From Allolobophora icterica (Eukaryota > Annelida > Clitellata > Crassiclitellata > Lumbricidae): a stretch of DNA of 64,000 nucleotides. The stretch covers positions 56,083,789 through 56,147,788 of the forward strand of contig OY744607.1 of NCBI GenBank assembly GCA_963556255.1, read 5' to 3'. A program made the translations under genes and the position numbers. The notes under the pieces were generated by a model. The model worked only from the letters and a program-made list of their open reading frames with translations. It made no database searches and was not told the origin of the DNA. The first letter of the stretch is position 1. Every line of letters starts with the position of its first letter. Shown piece after piece: positions 30,050 to 40,190 of this stretch.

Positions 30050-32218
30050 ATGCCGGTTGATAAATTTGGAAGAGACGGTGGAGGTGGGGTGGGAGGGGGG
30101 CAGATAAGCGCCGCTGGGCTCGTCCACAAGGCTGGTGATACCATGATGGGAATTCTGTCGGCTGGAGGTTTTCGACTGACAAACGTGGGAACGCCCACGA
30201 TGGAAACAGACGCCGCGACAAAGGCTTATGCAGACATCATAGATCAGGACAACTTACAAATCACCGGTGGAACGATGTCTGGCGTTCTAAAAATGGGCGG
30301 TCACAAAGTAACTGGGCTGCCCACAGACGCAGCAGCGTCTGAAAGCGACGCTGCGAGTTGGGCACAAGTTGTACGATACGCGGACCAAAAGGCGGCCGCA
30401 GCCGAAAATCATGTAGACCAAAAGCTTATTGATGCCAGGCAGTACACGGACGAGAAGAATGCGGGGCTGAGAGATTCCGTTAGGCAGTATGCGGATGATA
30501 AGGACCTTATTGTTAAAAGTTATGTTAACGAGCAAGATGTTATCGTCAGGAATGCGTGCGTGCTCAAATCCGGCGGTGTAATGACTGGAAGTTTAGTTAT
30601 GGGTGGCCACCGAGTTACTGGGCTGCCAACAGAAATTTCAGGATCCGATAGCGACGCGGCGAGTTGGAAACAAGTGTCAACAGCGGTCGCTGGCGCTCTA
30701 GTAAAACTCGATAGAGTACCCACGGAGTCGTTGCATGTGGTGAATAAGCGGTATGTAGATTCCCGCGACGCTTCTTACAGACAGTACGTGGATGAGAAGG
30801 TCACCACCGCTAGAAGATATGTGGACGAGAAGCATGCTATCGTAAGAGGCGGGCATGTGCTCAAAACCGGCGATTCTATGACTGGTGATTTGACCATGGG
30901 TGGCAAAAGAGTGACTGGGCTGCCAACAGAAATTCCAGGATCCGATAGCGACGCCGCGAGTTTGAAACAGGTGACGCAGCTGATCAGTAACGCCACTAAG
31001 AATAATGATACGGCGCCGGCTGGACCAAAGTACTTGACTAACAAACGGTATGTGGACGCGAAAAACGCTGAGATTGGAGCTTCAGTTAGACTCTATGCGG
31101 ACCAGAAAGCTGAAGCTGCTAAGACGTACGCCAACGAGCAAGATGTTATCGTTAGGAGCGCATGCGTGCTTAAAGCTGGCGACGCAATGACGGGTGATTT
31201 AACCATGGGTGGTAATAGAGTTACTGGGCTCCCTACGAGCGCAGCAACGTCCGAAAGCGACGCGTCGAGTATGGCACAAGTATCGAAGCTGATCGCCGAC
31301 AACATGACAAAGAGTGATAGAGTACCAACAGAACCGTTGCATGTGACAAATAAACGATACGTTGACGTGAAAAACGCTGAGATTGGAGCTTCCGTTAGAC
31401 TCTATGCGGACCAGAAAGTTGAAGCTGCTAAGAGGTACGCCAACGAGCAAGATGTTATCGTTAGGAGCGCATGCGTGCTCAAATCCGGCAGTACCATGAC
31501 CGGTGATCTGGCTATGGGTGGTAAAAGAGTGACTGGGCTCCCAACAGAAATTCCAGGATCCGATAGCGACGCTGCGAGTTTGAAACAAGTGACGCAGCTG
31601 ATCACCATCGCCACTACGAATAATGATACGCCGCCCTCGGGACCATGGTACCTGACCAACAAGCGGTATGTAGACAGTGAGATAGCTAATGAAAGGCGAT
31701 ACGCGACGGACCTCAAGATTCTCAACTACAGCGGCCACATTCCGCCCCTATCCAGAAATGTTTCCGAAACGGGTTTTATTGCCTCAGCCAACGAATCTTT
31801 ACCCACTAACCCGCCTCATATGGCATTCAACTCGGGTGTGAGAGGTGAGTGGAAGACGGCGTCCACATCGAGAGCCGATATTTTGGCTCAGGGTAGTAGG
31901 ACTTGGTTACAGATTGAATGCCCGACGGCTGTGCGAGTATGGAAGGTTAGTCTGGCTGGGGGAATTAGTTCTACTGCTCCGCGTATCACGTCCTGGAAGA
32001 TTTATGGGACACCCGATAATGAAAATAGATTTGATGAGCTCATCACCTCCAATGTCACTTTGACTAATTCTGCGCAAGAGTTCACCTTCACAACTGAGAG
32101 TTTATACAAAAAATTCAGGCTGATGGTCTTGGCCACCAGCCCACCACAACCTACTTTTGGAATAACCCACTTCCAGATCTATACATATTTTAAACACGGG
32201 GGACAGTCAGTAGTATAG
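30050..32218 (+). CDS. Fibre/spike protein with phage-tail-like repeats and discoidin-like tip
   Basis: 722 residues from ATG 30050, 28 bp after the protease stop. After MPVDKFGRDGG and a Gly-rich hinge there are six repeats of about 75-95 residues (residues 30 to about 520), each with G(D/S)xMTGDLxMGGxRVTGLPT, then SDAAS and a YADQK or RYVD segment. This is the pattern of bacteriophage tail-fibre shaft repeats. The last 160 residues (about 560-722) start SGHIPPLSRNVSETGF and include MAFNS, TWLQIECPTAVRVW, SWKIYGTPDN and KKFRLMVLA, resembling a discoidin/F5-8C beta-sandwich lectin fold. Trimeric receptor-binding fibre is the inferred role. The near-identical repeats show recent internal duplication. 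Confidence 0.82.
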   Translation: MPVDKFGRDGGGGVGGGQISAAGLVHKAGDTMMGILSAGGFRLTNVGTPTMETDAATKAYADIIDQDNLQITGGTMSGVLKMGGHKVTGLPTDAAASESDAASWAQVVRYADQKAAAAENHVDQKLIDARQYTDEKNAGLRDSVRQYADDKDLIVKSYVNEQDVIVRNACVLKSGGVMTGSLVMGGHRVTGLPTEISGSDSDAASWKQVSTAVAGALVKLDRVPTESLHVVNKRYVDSRDASYRQYVDEKVTTARRYVDEKHAIVRGGHVLKTGDSMTGDLTMGGKRVTGLPTEIPGSDSDAASLKQVTQLISNATKNNDTAPAGPKYLTNKRYVDAKNAEIGASVRLYADQKAEAAKTYANEQDVIVRSACVLKAGDAMTGDLTMGGNRVTGLPTSAATSESDASSMAQVSKLIADNMTKSDRVPTEPLHVTNKRYVDVKNAEIGASVRLYADQKVEAAKRYANEQDVIVRSACVLKSGSTMTGDLAMGGKRVTGLPTEIPGSDSDAASLKQVTQLITIATTNNDTPPSGPWYLTNKRYVDSEIANERRYATDLKILNYSGHIPPLSRNVSETGFIASANESLPTNPPHMAFNSGVRGEWKTASTSRADILAQGSRTWLQIECPTAVRVWKVSLAGGISSTAPRITSWKIYGTPDNENRFDELITSNVTLTNSAQEFTFTTESLYKKFRLMVLATSPPQPTFGITHFQIYTYFKHGGQSVV

Positions 32219-32224
32219 AAAAAT

Positions 32225-32443
32225 ATGACTGACACGCACTACAAGATTCGGGGGTATCTCCGTCAACACGGAGAAATAGACATGTGCAAATACAGCATAG
32301 ACAGTCTAGGTGATGTGGGCCACTGGGGGTACGACATCCCGAAGCCCACCGCAGAGCTATTGACCGCGGTGCCTCAACAGCATTCGACTTCGTGTCTGAC
32401 GATTACCACAACCGCGATATCTATACGGCGGCCGGAACGGTAA
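32225..32443 (+). pseudogene. First part of a gene split by a frame change
   Basis: 72 codons from ATG 32225, 6 bp after the fibre stop (MTDTHYKIRGYLRQHGEID). The frame ends in a low-quality tail from about 32370. A downstream 128-codon frame without any Met continues in the -1 frame, so the two probably belonged to one protein of about 180 residues. No classical slippery heptamer is visible in the overlap (32314-32443), so a disabling indel is as likely as recoding. Function unknown; its place between the fibre and the last gene suggests a spike-associated or capsid accessory protein. Confidence 0.5.
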
Positions 32444-32778
32444 CCACGACTGCGTGGCAAACTCTTCCACTGACCGCTGCGCGTTTTCCGTGTATAACTT
32501 TGCAAACCACCAATCAGGGGGTTTCGTTAGAGGGCGGGTTCTGGAAGCTTACAGTCTTTGGTGTTTGCGGTGGTGATGCAACAGTTCGCGTTATAGCACC
32601 GGCAGCTGCTGGGGGTAGCATCGATCGTACAGTTGACATTCAAAGTGGACAATTTGATGCATCTAGGGCAATATTCGTTCCAGGACAAACGAGTTTCCGA
32701 ATTGAAGGCAAAAAGAGAGGCGTTGAAAGTACTTCATCTATCGACTTAAACGTAACTTTACTAATAGAGCAACTATAA
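32314..32778 (+). pseudogene. Second part of the split gene, no ATG
   Basis: The frame is open from 32314 to the stop at 32778 and contains no methionine, so it cannot start independently by AUG. The sequence is beta-strand-like: TAAGTVTTTAWQTLPL, GGFWKLTVFGVCGGDATV, VPGQTSFRIEG and SIDLNVTLLIEQL at the end. I do not recognise a family. Its intact length argues that the break is recent or recoded. Confidence 0.5.
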
Positions 32779-32784
32779 AAAACA

Positions 32785-33390
32785 ATGGCTTTGTATCCAA
32801 CGCTTACGGAGCCGACAATTTTGTCAGGCACGACGTCGCAAACATTTCGTCTCCAGAAGATCGGCGAAATAGAAGCCTTCCTGAGGTCTGAGGCGATAAG
32901 TCGAGGACAACTGTGCAAGAAGTATAAGAGGGTTGTAGATGTGGCTAATGGGGCCTCGGCCGGCCTTGCTATAGTTAGTCTTGGAACTGGGGTGGGTGGG
33001 GCAGCTATGTTAGCCACTGGTATTGGTTTTATTCCTGGTATTGTTCTGGAGAGTTTGGCCATAGCGACGAGTTTTCTGGATATCATTGGAAATGTTGTCA
33101 GTAGAAGTTTTGTTGCTAAAGCTTCAAAACACGACGAAATTTGTATTTTGGCGGAAAGTAAGCTAAACACTGTTCATGACCATATTTCTAAGGCGTTGGA
33201 GGACACGGCTATTAGCGATGAAGAGTATAAGCTTATTTTGGGAGAGGATGAGAAATATAGAACGATGAAACGTGATATACAAAGCAAGAATGGAAAAAAA
33301 GAGTTGCCGAGTCAAAGCAAAGACCAGATGGTGGCGGAACTAATAAAGAAACTAACCAGCGCTGGGACTTCCCCGCGAACCTCAAAATAA
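32785..33390 (+). CDS. Membrane-hairpin protein of unknown function
   Basis: 201 residues, ATG 32785, 6 bp after the previous frame. An N-terminal helix (IGEIEAFLRSEAISRGQLCKK) precedes a glycine/alanine-rich hydrophobic region (about residues 55-103, GASAGLAIVSLGTGVGG through FIPGIVLESLAIATSF) that could form two membrane helices. The charged C-terminal half has KHDEICILAESKLNTVHDHI and DTAISDEEY. From memory, proteins with the (K)H(D/N)KI...LAxSKLNxI...SxALxDxxISxEE pattern are frequent in Polintons and cnidarian or arthropod genomes and are uncharacterised. It is the last gene before the right TIR (114 bp). A role in membranes or entry is speculation. Confidence 0.75.
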   Translation: MALYPTLTEPTILSGTTSQTFRLQKIGEIEAFLRSEAISRGQLCKKYKRVVDVANGASAGLAIVSLGTGVGGAAMLATGIGFIPGIVLESLAIATSFLDIIGNVVSRSFVAKASKHDEICILAESKLNTVHDHISKALEDTAISDEEYKLILGEDEKYRTMKRDIQSKNGKKELPSQSKDQMVAELIKKLTSAGTSPRTSK

Positions 33391-33504
33391 AAGTTTTCAT
33401 CGTAGGCGGTTGGAGTAGTGAGTCTGTTATTCCTAGCGCACCACCCCCGTACGATTAGTGGGCTATAATTTTTACTATTACACTCGCAAATGAGTTTCAT
33501 TTAC
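33391..33504. other. Spacer between last gene and right TIR
   Basis: Non-coding, 114 bp, no recognised motif. Confidence 0.5.
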
Positions 33505-33859
33505 GTTTGGGCCGGCCTCGTGGGAGGTTCTCGGCCGGCAGCAAACGGTACTTTACATTTTAAAAAGCTTCTTTGGCAGACTTGTGGCTGGGAGAGTTCT
33601 AAGCAATGATATCCAAAGGCACAGCTTTAAAGCCAATCTGTTTATAAGGGCTAGTTGGTCACGAGAAGGCTTGGAGGCACTGGCTTCCCGCCGCTGTGAT
33701 GTGAAACCGCTACTGGTCACCACGATTCAAAAGACTTCTAGCCATGATAGCCATAGGCACTGCTTGGAAACCGATCTTTGGTAAGGGCTAGTTGGTCGCG
33801 AGATGGCTTGGAGGCACTGGCTTCCACCTGTGATCTAAAAACGCTATTGGTCATCTACT
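33505..33859 (-). repeat. Polinton right terminal inverted repeat
   Basis: Reverse complement of 16872-17226 over the full 355 bp, with no difference that I can see by eye. Ends GGTCATCTACT, followed by the target duplication GATGT (33860-33864). Confidence 0.97.
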
Positions 33860-33903
33860 GATGTCGAGTACATGAAGCATCAATGCTTATACTAAACTTA
33901 ACT

Positions 33904-34055
33904 AGTAAAATAAATTTTAAACTATATCAAGATGTCAGTTCCAGGTAACTTAACTGGCAAAAATAAATTTTAAACTATATCAAGATGTCAGTTCCAGGTA
34001 ACTTAACTGGCAAAATAAATTTTAAACTATATCAAGATGTCAGTTCCAAGTAACA
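33904..34055. repeat. 52-53-bp tandem repeat, three copies
   Basis: Unit contains TAAACTATATCAAGATGTCA and GTTCCAGGTAACTTAACTGG. The three copies are nearly identical; the third diverges at its end. It begins 40 bp right of the Polinton target duplication. Confidence 0.9.
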
Positions 34056-34094
34056 GCGAATTATGTACACAGCAAGCTGAAAGATTTGGTACAG

Positions 34095-34175
34095 CCTAGT
34101 ATATATATACATACACATATACACACACACATATATACATATATATATACATACATATACATACATATATATATC
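34095..34175. repeat. TATATACA/CACATA microsatellite
   Basis: Mixed TATATA and CATACA units, directly beyond the 3' side of the minus-strand LINE. Confidence 0.85.
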
Positions 34176-34310
34176 AGCGTTAGCACAATGTAAACAGCGT
34201 TTGACAATGATTAGGCCTATCCCTAGTTGTGGTTGTATTTGTGGTGAGTAATGACGGCAGTGTACCCGATGATTGATTGTGAGGTATGATCAGGCGGAGG
34301 CACAGAGTGA

Positions 34311-35870
34311 TTATTGGTAATGAATAAGGTGGGCCTTTAACAGTGTCTTGAACCTGCTAGTGGACTGGGCGGAAGTAATTCCAATTGGCAAGGCGTTCCA
34401 TAGCCTTGGGCCCAAACATTTGATGGAAAACCATTTAGCATTTACGCGATCATATTCTGGGCGGTAATTAGATGCGTTGCGTGTGCAGTGTTGGTGAATC
34501 GAGGTGCCCATCTTAAAGTAAGAGGCCATAGAAGGGGGTAGGAGTTTGTGGTGGAAGCTGTACATGAAGAGAAGACTTTGAAAGGTGTTTATTTGATGTA
34601 TGGTTAGGATGTTGTTGTCGCGAAATAAGTGTTTAGTGCTGGCTTGCCAGTGTGTGTTGTATATTGTACGGAGGGCTGATTTTTGGAGTTTACTTAGGGG
34701 TTCTAAGACCTGTTTATAGTTAGCTCCCCAGGAGATGTTACAATAGGAGATGTAGGGGAAAATTAAAGTGTAATAAATGTTTAATAATATTGGTTGTGGG
34801 AGGCAGTAACTGATTCTTTTCAATATACCTACGTTTTTTGCAACTTTATTCGATATTATGGTAATGTGGGCCTTCCAGTTCAGCCGGGAATCAATTTGTA
34901 CTCCAAGAAACCTGGTAGAATCAGTCTGCTCAAGAGGCACATTGTCGATGGAGATAGTCAAATTTGTAGGTGGGCGAGATTTTCGGCCTGAGTGGAATAC
35001 GATGAAGTTTGTTTTCTTAAGATTGAGTAATAGTTTATTGGCCTTAAACCACGATGCTATTAGTGTTAGTTCTTTATTTGCTCTGGAGAATAGTGTCGTA
35101 CTTGATTTGTCATTTAAAAAAACGTTTGTGTCGTCTGCAAATAGGATAAATTTGAATACAGTGGATGCTGAAGCTAGGTCGTTTATGTATATTAGGAAAA
35201 GTAATGGGCCTAGTATTGACCCTTGAGGGACCCCACATTTAATAGCCATGGTGGAAGAAGTAGCCGTTTTGAAGGTAACATATTGGGATCTGTCAGTTAG
35301 GTAATTGGTGAGCCAAGCTAGTGCAGTACCCCTTATTCCATAAGAGTGTAGCTTACTTATTAAGATAGGGTGATCCACCGTATCGAAGGCTTTAGCGAGA
35401 TCAAAGAATATGCCAATAGAGTAGGTGTTATCATTCATTGCCTCAGTAATGCTATCTTGGATGTCCAGTAACGCCATGTAGGTCGAGTGGTTAGTTTTGA
35501 ATCCAAATTGGGATGGGGTTAACAAGTTGAGTTTATCCAAAAAGGAAGTGAGGCGAGTCTGCATAAGTTTTTCAATGATCTTGGAAAAGTAGGGGAGAAT
35601 GGATATCGGTCGGTAATTAGTAATACTATTATGTTCACCAGCTTTAAAGACTGTTATTATTTTAGCTATTTTTAGGTCACTAGGTACTATGCCAGTCCGG
35701 AGGGATGCATTAAAGATGGAGGCCAGGATGTTAGCTATAGGGTCAATAGTAAGTTTAGCAATGTGCGGGCTAATTTCATCCGGGCCCGATGCGGAAGAAT
35801 CTCTCAGGCCACGTACGACGAGTTTGATCTCCTCTGGGCCCACAGTACGCAGAGTACACATATATCCGTA
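34311..35870 (-). pseudogene. 5'-truncated non-LTR retrotransposon (LINE) reverse transcriptase
   Basis: A long intact minus-strand frame. RT motifs in order are NYRPISILPYFSKIIEKLM, FGFKTNHST, FFDLAKAFDTVDH (motif A), GVPQGSILGPLLFLIYINDL (motif B), FILFADDTNVF (motif C with FADD) and FLGVQIDSRLNWKAHI. The thumb/C-terminal part has LQKSALRTIYN and a GPRLWNALP ending, as in the Jockey/CR1/L2 group. The endonuclease half is absent; LINE homology stops near 35870, where a different G/C-rich repeat begins and supplies the first 55 or so codons of the open frame. The uninterrupted RT suggests a fairly recent, 5'-truncated insertion. Confidence 0.88.
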
Positions 35871-35872
35871 CC

Positions 35873-36625
35873 CATGCGCATAGGCGTAGACTCTGGGGGT
35901 CAGCCGGGGCACGTACCCCCCAATAATTGAGGAGCCGGGGCAATGCCCCCCCCCAAAAAAAATTGAGAGAAATATTTCTTCAAAAATTAAAATATTATGT
36001 TTAAATAAAGACAAATTTCTTCAGAAACAGAAAAACAGAGACACAGAACTAAAATACTATCAGAAATTCATAATGAAAGCAAAGATTTATTTTTATCTTC
36101 AATTTCTTCGATATGAAACAAATTTACATGTAAACAAATTGCCCCATTTCATACGCATTAACGTAACACCGGAAGCCTCTGCTGCCTGTTCAGACCAGAG
36201 GTGAAAAAAGTTTTTTCGGATTTTGGTTTTAAACCAAGAAAAGAAAAAGAAAACCACAAAATTTGTTTTTTGTTTAAAAAAATAAATTTCTTATTTTTGT
36301 AGAAGTTATCTTAATAACATTGATTTAATGATTTTTAATTTTCGGAAATCGCAACTACTTAAACTGAATTTGAGCTCTTGTTTAATTGAATTAAACGGAG
36401 TTGGAGCTCTTGTTGGTTATGTCATAATTGGCCATTTTCCCGATTTTATGATCCGAAATCCGAAAATCTTAAAAACAACAAAAACTATAAAAACGAAAAA
36501 AACGAGAAAAAAACAAAAAACAAAAATTTTCATCTTGAAAAACTTGTTTTTTTGCCCCTCTGGTCCATGCCCCTTGCCCCACCAATATTTTTGACAAGTT
36601 TACGCCAGTGCCCATGCGGAACTCT
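35873..36625. mobile_element. Dispersed repeat with G/C-rich ends and A/T interior
   Basis: The left end reads CCCATGCGCATAGGCGTAGAC followed by a CCCCC-rich stretch. The right end, in complement, reads CGCATGGGCACTGGCGTAAAC followed by GGGGCAAGGGGC. The ends are thus roughly inverted, about 750 bp apart, around an A-rich non-coding interior. It may be related in type to the elements at 10325 and 51720 (shared GCCCATG end). The superfamily is not determined. Confidence 0.5.
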
Positions 36626-36696
36626 CGCAAACGTCATAAGGCGTGAAACCCATCCTATCCACCACACGTGGTACAACCACACACGGACGTGAAACA

Positions 36697-36734
<38 letters not shown>

Positions 36735-36856
36735 CTTAGGACTATTTATACATTTAGGTTTCGCAACTTCACGTGTATGAATGAAGACACTCACGCCTTG
36801 AAGTATAATTCTCATTCCTGTCACTTTCCTCCTCGTTTTTCTTTGTCGTCGTCTTT

Positions 36857-36952
<96 letters not shown>

Positions 36953-36989
36953 GCCATTAATATGAGGAAGGCAGCGACAAAGGTAAAGT
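36626..36989. repeat. (TA)n and (ATC)n microsatellites in unassigned sequence
   Basis: (TA)n at 36698-36730 and about 95 bp of pure (ATC)n at 36856-36952. Confidence 0.9.
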
Positions 36990-37576
36990 GAGATACAAAA
37001 TCAAATATACAGAGTGGGGAAGAGATACTGAAGAGATTGTGGCAATGACTGAGCGAGAGAGAGATACACGGTGAGGAAGAGATACAGATGAGACAGTGGC
37101 ATAGGCAGACGTAGACAGATAAGGTGACAGATACCGAGTGACAGAGGATGAGGTAGAATCACATAGACAAATGCAGACACAACGACAGACCAAGGAAGAG
37201 ACAGAGACAGACCAAGACAGATACAGAGACAGACCAAGGCAGAGATAGTAACAGATGTAGAGACATACAGACGTCGCGAGACAGAGACATGGAGTCACTC
37301 ACAGTCTCACAGTGAAAGATACAGACATAGAGACAGATGCAGAGCAGAAGACACAGACCGACAGATACAGACAGACAGACAGACAGATAGAGACAGACAG
37401 ACACAGGCAGACAGACAGAGACAGACAGACAGACAGATAGAGACAGACAGACACAGGCAGACAGACAGAGACAGACAGACAGACAGACAGACAGATGCAT
37501 ATGGTCTGTCGTCGCCTGCAGAGGATGGTTCGGTCTGTTGGGCGATTCATCGTCGTCTGCATCGGCTGCTTTAGTG

Positions 37577-37625
<49 letters not shown>

Positions 37626-38695
37626 AGGCTGATACTGATGCAGGTGTCGTGGGAAGAGCATCTCTGCAGACACGAACGCTGGTCTGCCTCCTTCGGTCCA
37701 TCCTACAGCGATGATGGGAGATGGAAGGGCAGGAAAGGCAGCAGCAGCAGCAGCACCAGCGTACGAGGTGATCGAGTAAGAAGGACTGATTAGCATAAGA
37801 AGCCGACGAGACGAGAGGAGAAAGAACCCGAGAGAAACAGACAGACAGATAGACAGACAGACAGATAGACACACAGACAGACAGACACAGAGAGACAGAT
37901 AGACAGAAAAATGAGACAGGAGAGAGAAAAGCAAGAGGCAGAGACACGGAGAGACATGGAGACAGAAACAGAGGGATACAGAAAAGAGAGAAAAAGAGAG
38001 AAAAGCAAGATAGACAGACAGAGAGACAGAGAGAAGGAAAAGACAGCGAGAAGGTAAAGAGAAACAAGAGAACAAGAGTGAAAGAGAAGGAAGAGGCAGA
38101 GAGACAGAGAGAGAGGGGGAGAGGAAGAGCGACAGGGAGAGAGGGAGAGACAGACAGAGAGAGAATACAACGAGACAGCGACAGAATGACAGAATAATGA
38201 TACGGGGAGACGTTTAAAGGTAGAGATGCAGGCAGATATGTAGACATACAGGCAGAGGCAGAATGACTAGCGGCAGGGTTTAGCGATAGAGATGATATTA
38301 GTGAAGAGGACAAAGAAGCAGATGAACGAATGAAAACAGAACAATAGAAGAAATGTGGAGACACAGAGAGAAACAGAGAGAGACACATACACAGAGAGAG
38401 GGAGACAGAGAGAGAGAGAGAGAGAGTGGGCAAAATACACAGAGGAAGAGAAAGAACGAAGAACAAAAAAGGGAAAAGACGGAAAGAAGAAAAGAATAAA
38501 GAACAGAAAGAGATGCGACGAGGAATTTAGGAAACCAGGAGAAATGGAAGAAAGATCTAGGAAACAAAAAGCAGGGTCTAAGTAAGACAGACAGACATAC
38601 ATTCACACATACAGACAGACAGACATACAGACAGACAGGCAGACACACGGACAGGCAGACATACAGATAGGCTGACATACAGACAGGCAGACATA
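36990..38695. repeat. GACA/GAGA-rich low-complexity tract with (CTG)n
   Basis: 1.7 kb of AGACAGACAGA-type sequence, nearly T-free on the plus strand. It is interrupted at 37500-37800 by a mixed segment containing about 15 CTG units (37578-37625). A 435-codon minus-strand frame of Ser/Leu/Cys/Val is a repeat translation. Confidence 0.85.
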
Positions 38696-38697
38696 CT

Positions 38698-39400
38698 GAG
38701 GCTCTGTCAGTCAGGCTCTGTCAGTCAGTAAATTAGGCTCTGTCAGTCAGTCGGTTTCTGTCAACAAGTCAGTCAGTGAATCAGTCAGTCAGGCTCTGTC
38801 AGTCACTGAGTCAGTCAGTCTCTGTCACTCAGTCAGTCCGGCTCTCAGTCAGGCTCTGTCAGTCAGTCAGGTTCTGTCAGTAGTGAGTCAGTCAGGCTCT
38901 GACAGTGAGTCAGTCAGTCTCTGTCACTCAGTCAGTTGGGCTCTCAATCAGGCTCTGTCAGTCAGTCAGGTTCTGTCAGTAGTGAGTCAGTCAGGCTCTG
39001 TTAGTCCAGTCAGTCAGGCTCTGTCAGTGAGTCAGTCAGTCAGGCTCTGTCAGTGAGTCAGGTTCTGTCAGTCAGTGAGTCAGACTTCATCAGTAGTGAG
39101 TCATTCAGTCAGGCTCTGTTAGTCCAGTCAGTCAGGCTCTGTCAGTGAATCAGGCTCTGTCAGTCACTCAGGTTCTGTCAGTCAGTTAGTCAGGCTCTGT
39201 CAGTAGTGAGTCAGTCAGTCAGGCTCTCTCAGTCAGTCAGGTTCTGTCAGTCAGTGAGTCAGTCAGTCAGACTCTGTCAGTTTGTCAGTCAGTCAGTCAG
39301 TCAGTCAGGCTCTATCAGTCAGTGAGTAGGTCAATCAGGGTCTGTCAGTGAGTCAGTCAGGCTCTGTCTGTCAGTCAGGCTCTGCCAGTAAAACCAGACT
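38698..39400. repeat. GTCAGTCAGGCTCT minisatellite
   Basis: Irregular mixture of GTCA tetranucleotides and GGCTCTGTCAGT units over about 700 bp. The orientation flips beyond 39515. Confidence 0.9.
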
Positions 39401-39514
39401 AACAGGTATCTGGTTATATATACCTGTTCATCGCCATTCAAATGTCTAAAGCAGTAACTTCAATGTCGCTTTTTCTGTCAGTATTCTTCTATTTTGTCGG
39501 ATCATCGCCTCTGC

Positions 39515-39640
39515 ATTCTGAGCTGACTGACAGAGCCTGACTGAGCCTGACTGAAAGAACTGAGCCTGACTGACCGACTGAGCCTGACAGAACCTGACTG
39601 ACTTACTGAGCCTGACTGAATGACTGAATGAGTGAAAGAA
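39515..39640. repeat. Inverted block of the same minisatellite
   Basis: ACTGAGCCTGACTGAC units, the reverse complement of the array to the left, separated from it by about 110 bp of unique sequence (39400-39515). Confidence 0.85.
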
Positions 39641-40190
39641 ATAAAGGATTAATGAATGAATAATTGATAGAAAGACAGACAGAAAGAAAGAATGAATAAA
39701 TTTGTGAATAAATGAATGACTGAACGACGAAAAGAATGAATAAATGAATGAATGAATGCAAGACTAAGTGCAAGAAGAAAGAACGAATGACGTCAGCATT
39801 AATTCCACGCTGACTGTAGCAGAACGAACGAACGAGCGAATTATGGTGCATTAGAGGACTGTAGACGTGATGGCGTGGGACGCACCCGGCGAAGGAACGG
39901 CAGGCACAGAGGGAAGACAACGGGCCACAGCGAGAGACAGGCATACAGATGAACAGACAGATGCGTTGACTGCAGCGGCTGGTGGCCTGGGTCCACCTGC
40001 TGCTCGGGCAGCTGGTGCCAAACGCATCTGACGGTGATGATGATGCGGCGATGGCGGCGTCTTGCGCTGATGTGTGGCTGCCGGCCTTCCGATGCGATTA
40101 GAGGCGGAGGAAAAGGGAGTCTTTGACGGATTCAGACAGACAGGTGAGTAAGCAGACGACTAACACACGCTGCGCCGGATACACGAACAA
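39641..40190. other. (GAAT)n patch, then no recognised feature
   Basis: 39640-39770 is GAATGAATGA-rich; 39800-40150 is G/C-richer but without a supportable ORF. Confidence 0.5.

Larger units (their letters stand above)
16872..33859 (+). mobile_element. Complete Maverick/Polinton (adintovirus-like) element
   Basis: A 16,988-bp element with 355-bp terminal inverted repeats, termini AG...CT, and a 5-bp target duplication GATGT at 16867-16871 and 33860-33864. It encodes protein-primed PolB, RVE-type integrase, packaging ATPase, adenain-type protease, a major capsid and a penton-like protein, the defining Polinton set, plus PLA2, PX-like and fibre genes as in adintoviruses. Most ORFs are intact and the two TIRs look identical by eye, so insertion was recent. 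Replication genes occupy the left half in mixed orientation, and morphogenesis genes the right half, all rightward. Whether it is mobile DNA, an integrated virus or both cannot be told from sequence. Confidence 0.96.

Noticed and set aside
34095..34175. LINE poly(A) or tail signature proving the 3' end at 34190
   Set aside because: The adjacent TATATACA/CACATA run could be tail or unrelated microsatellite; no target duplication was found, so the 3' boundary stays open.
37159..38466. 435-codon Ser/Leu/Cys-rich ORF with a poly-Ala/Gln run
   Set aside because: Derived from the GACA/GAGA low-complexity tract and a (CTG)n run; amino acid composition follows the repeat.
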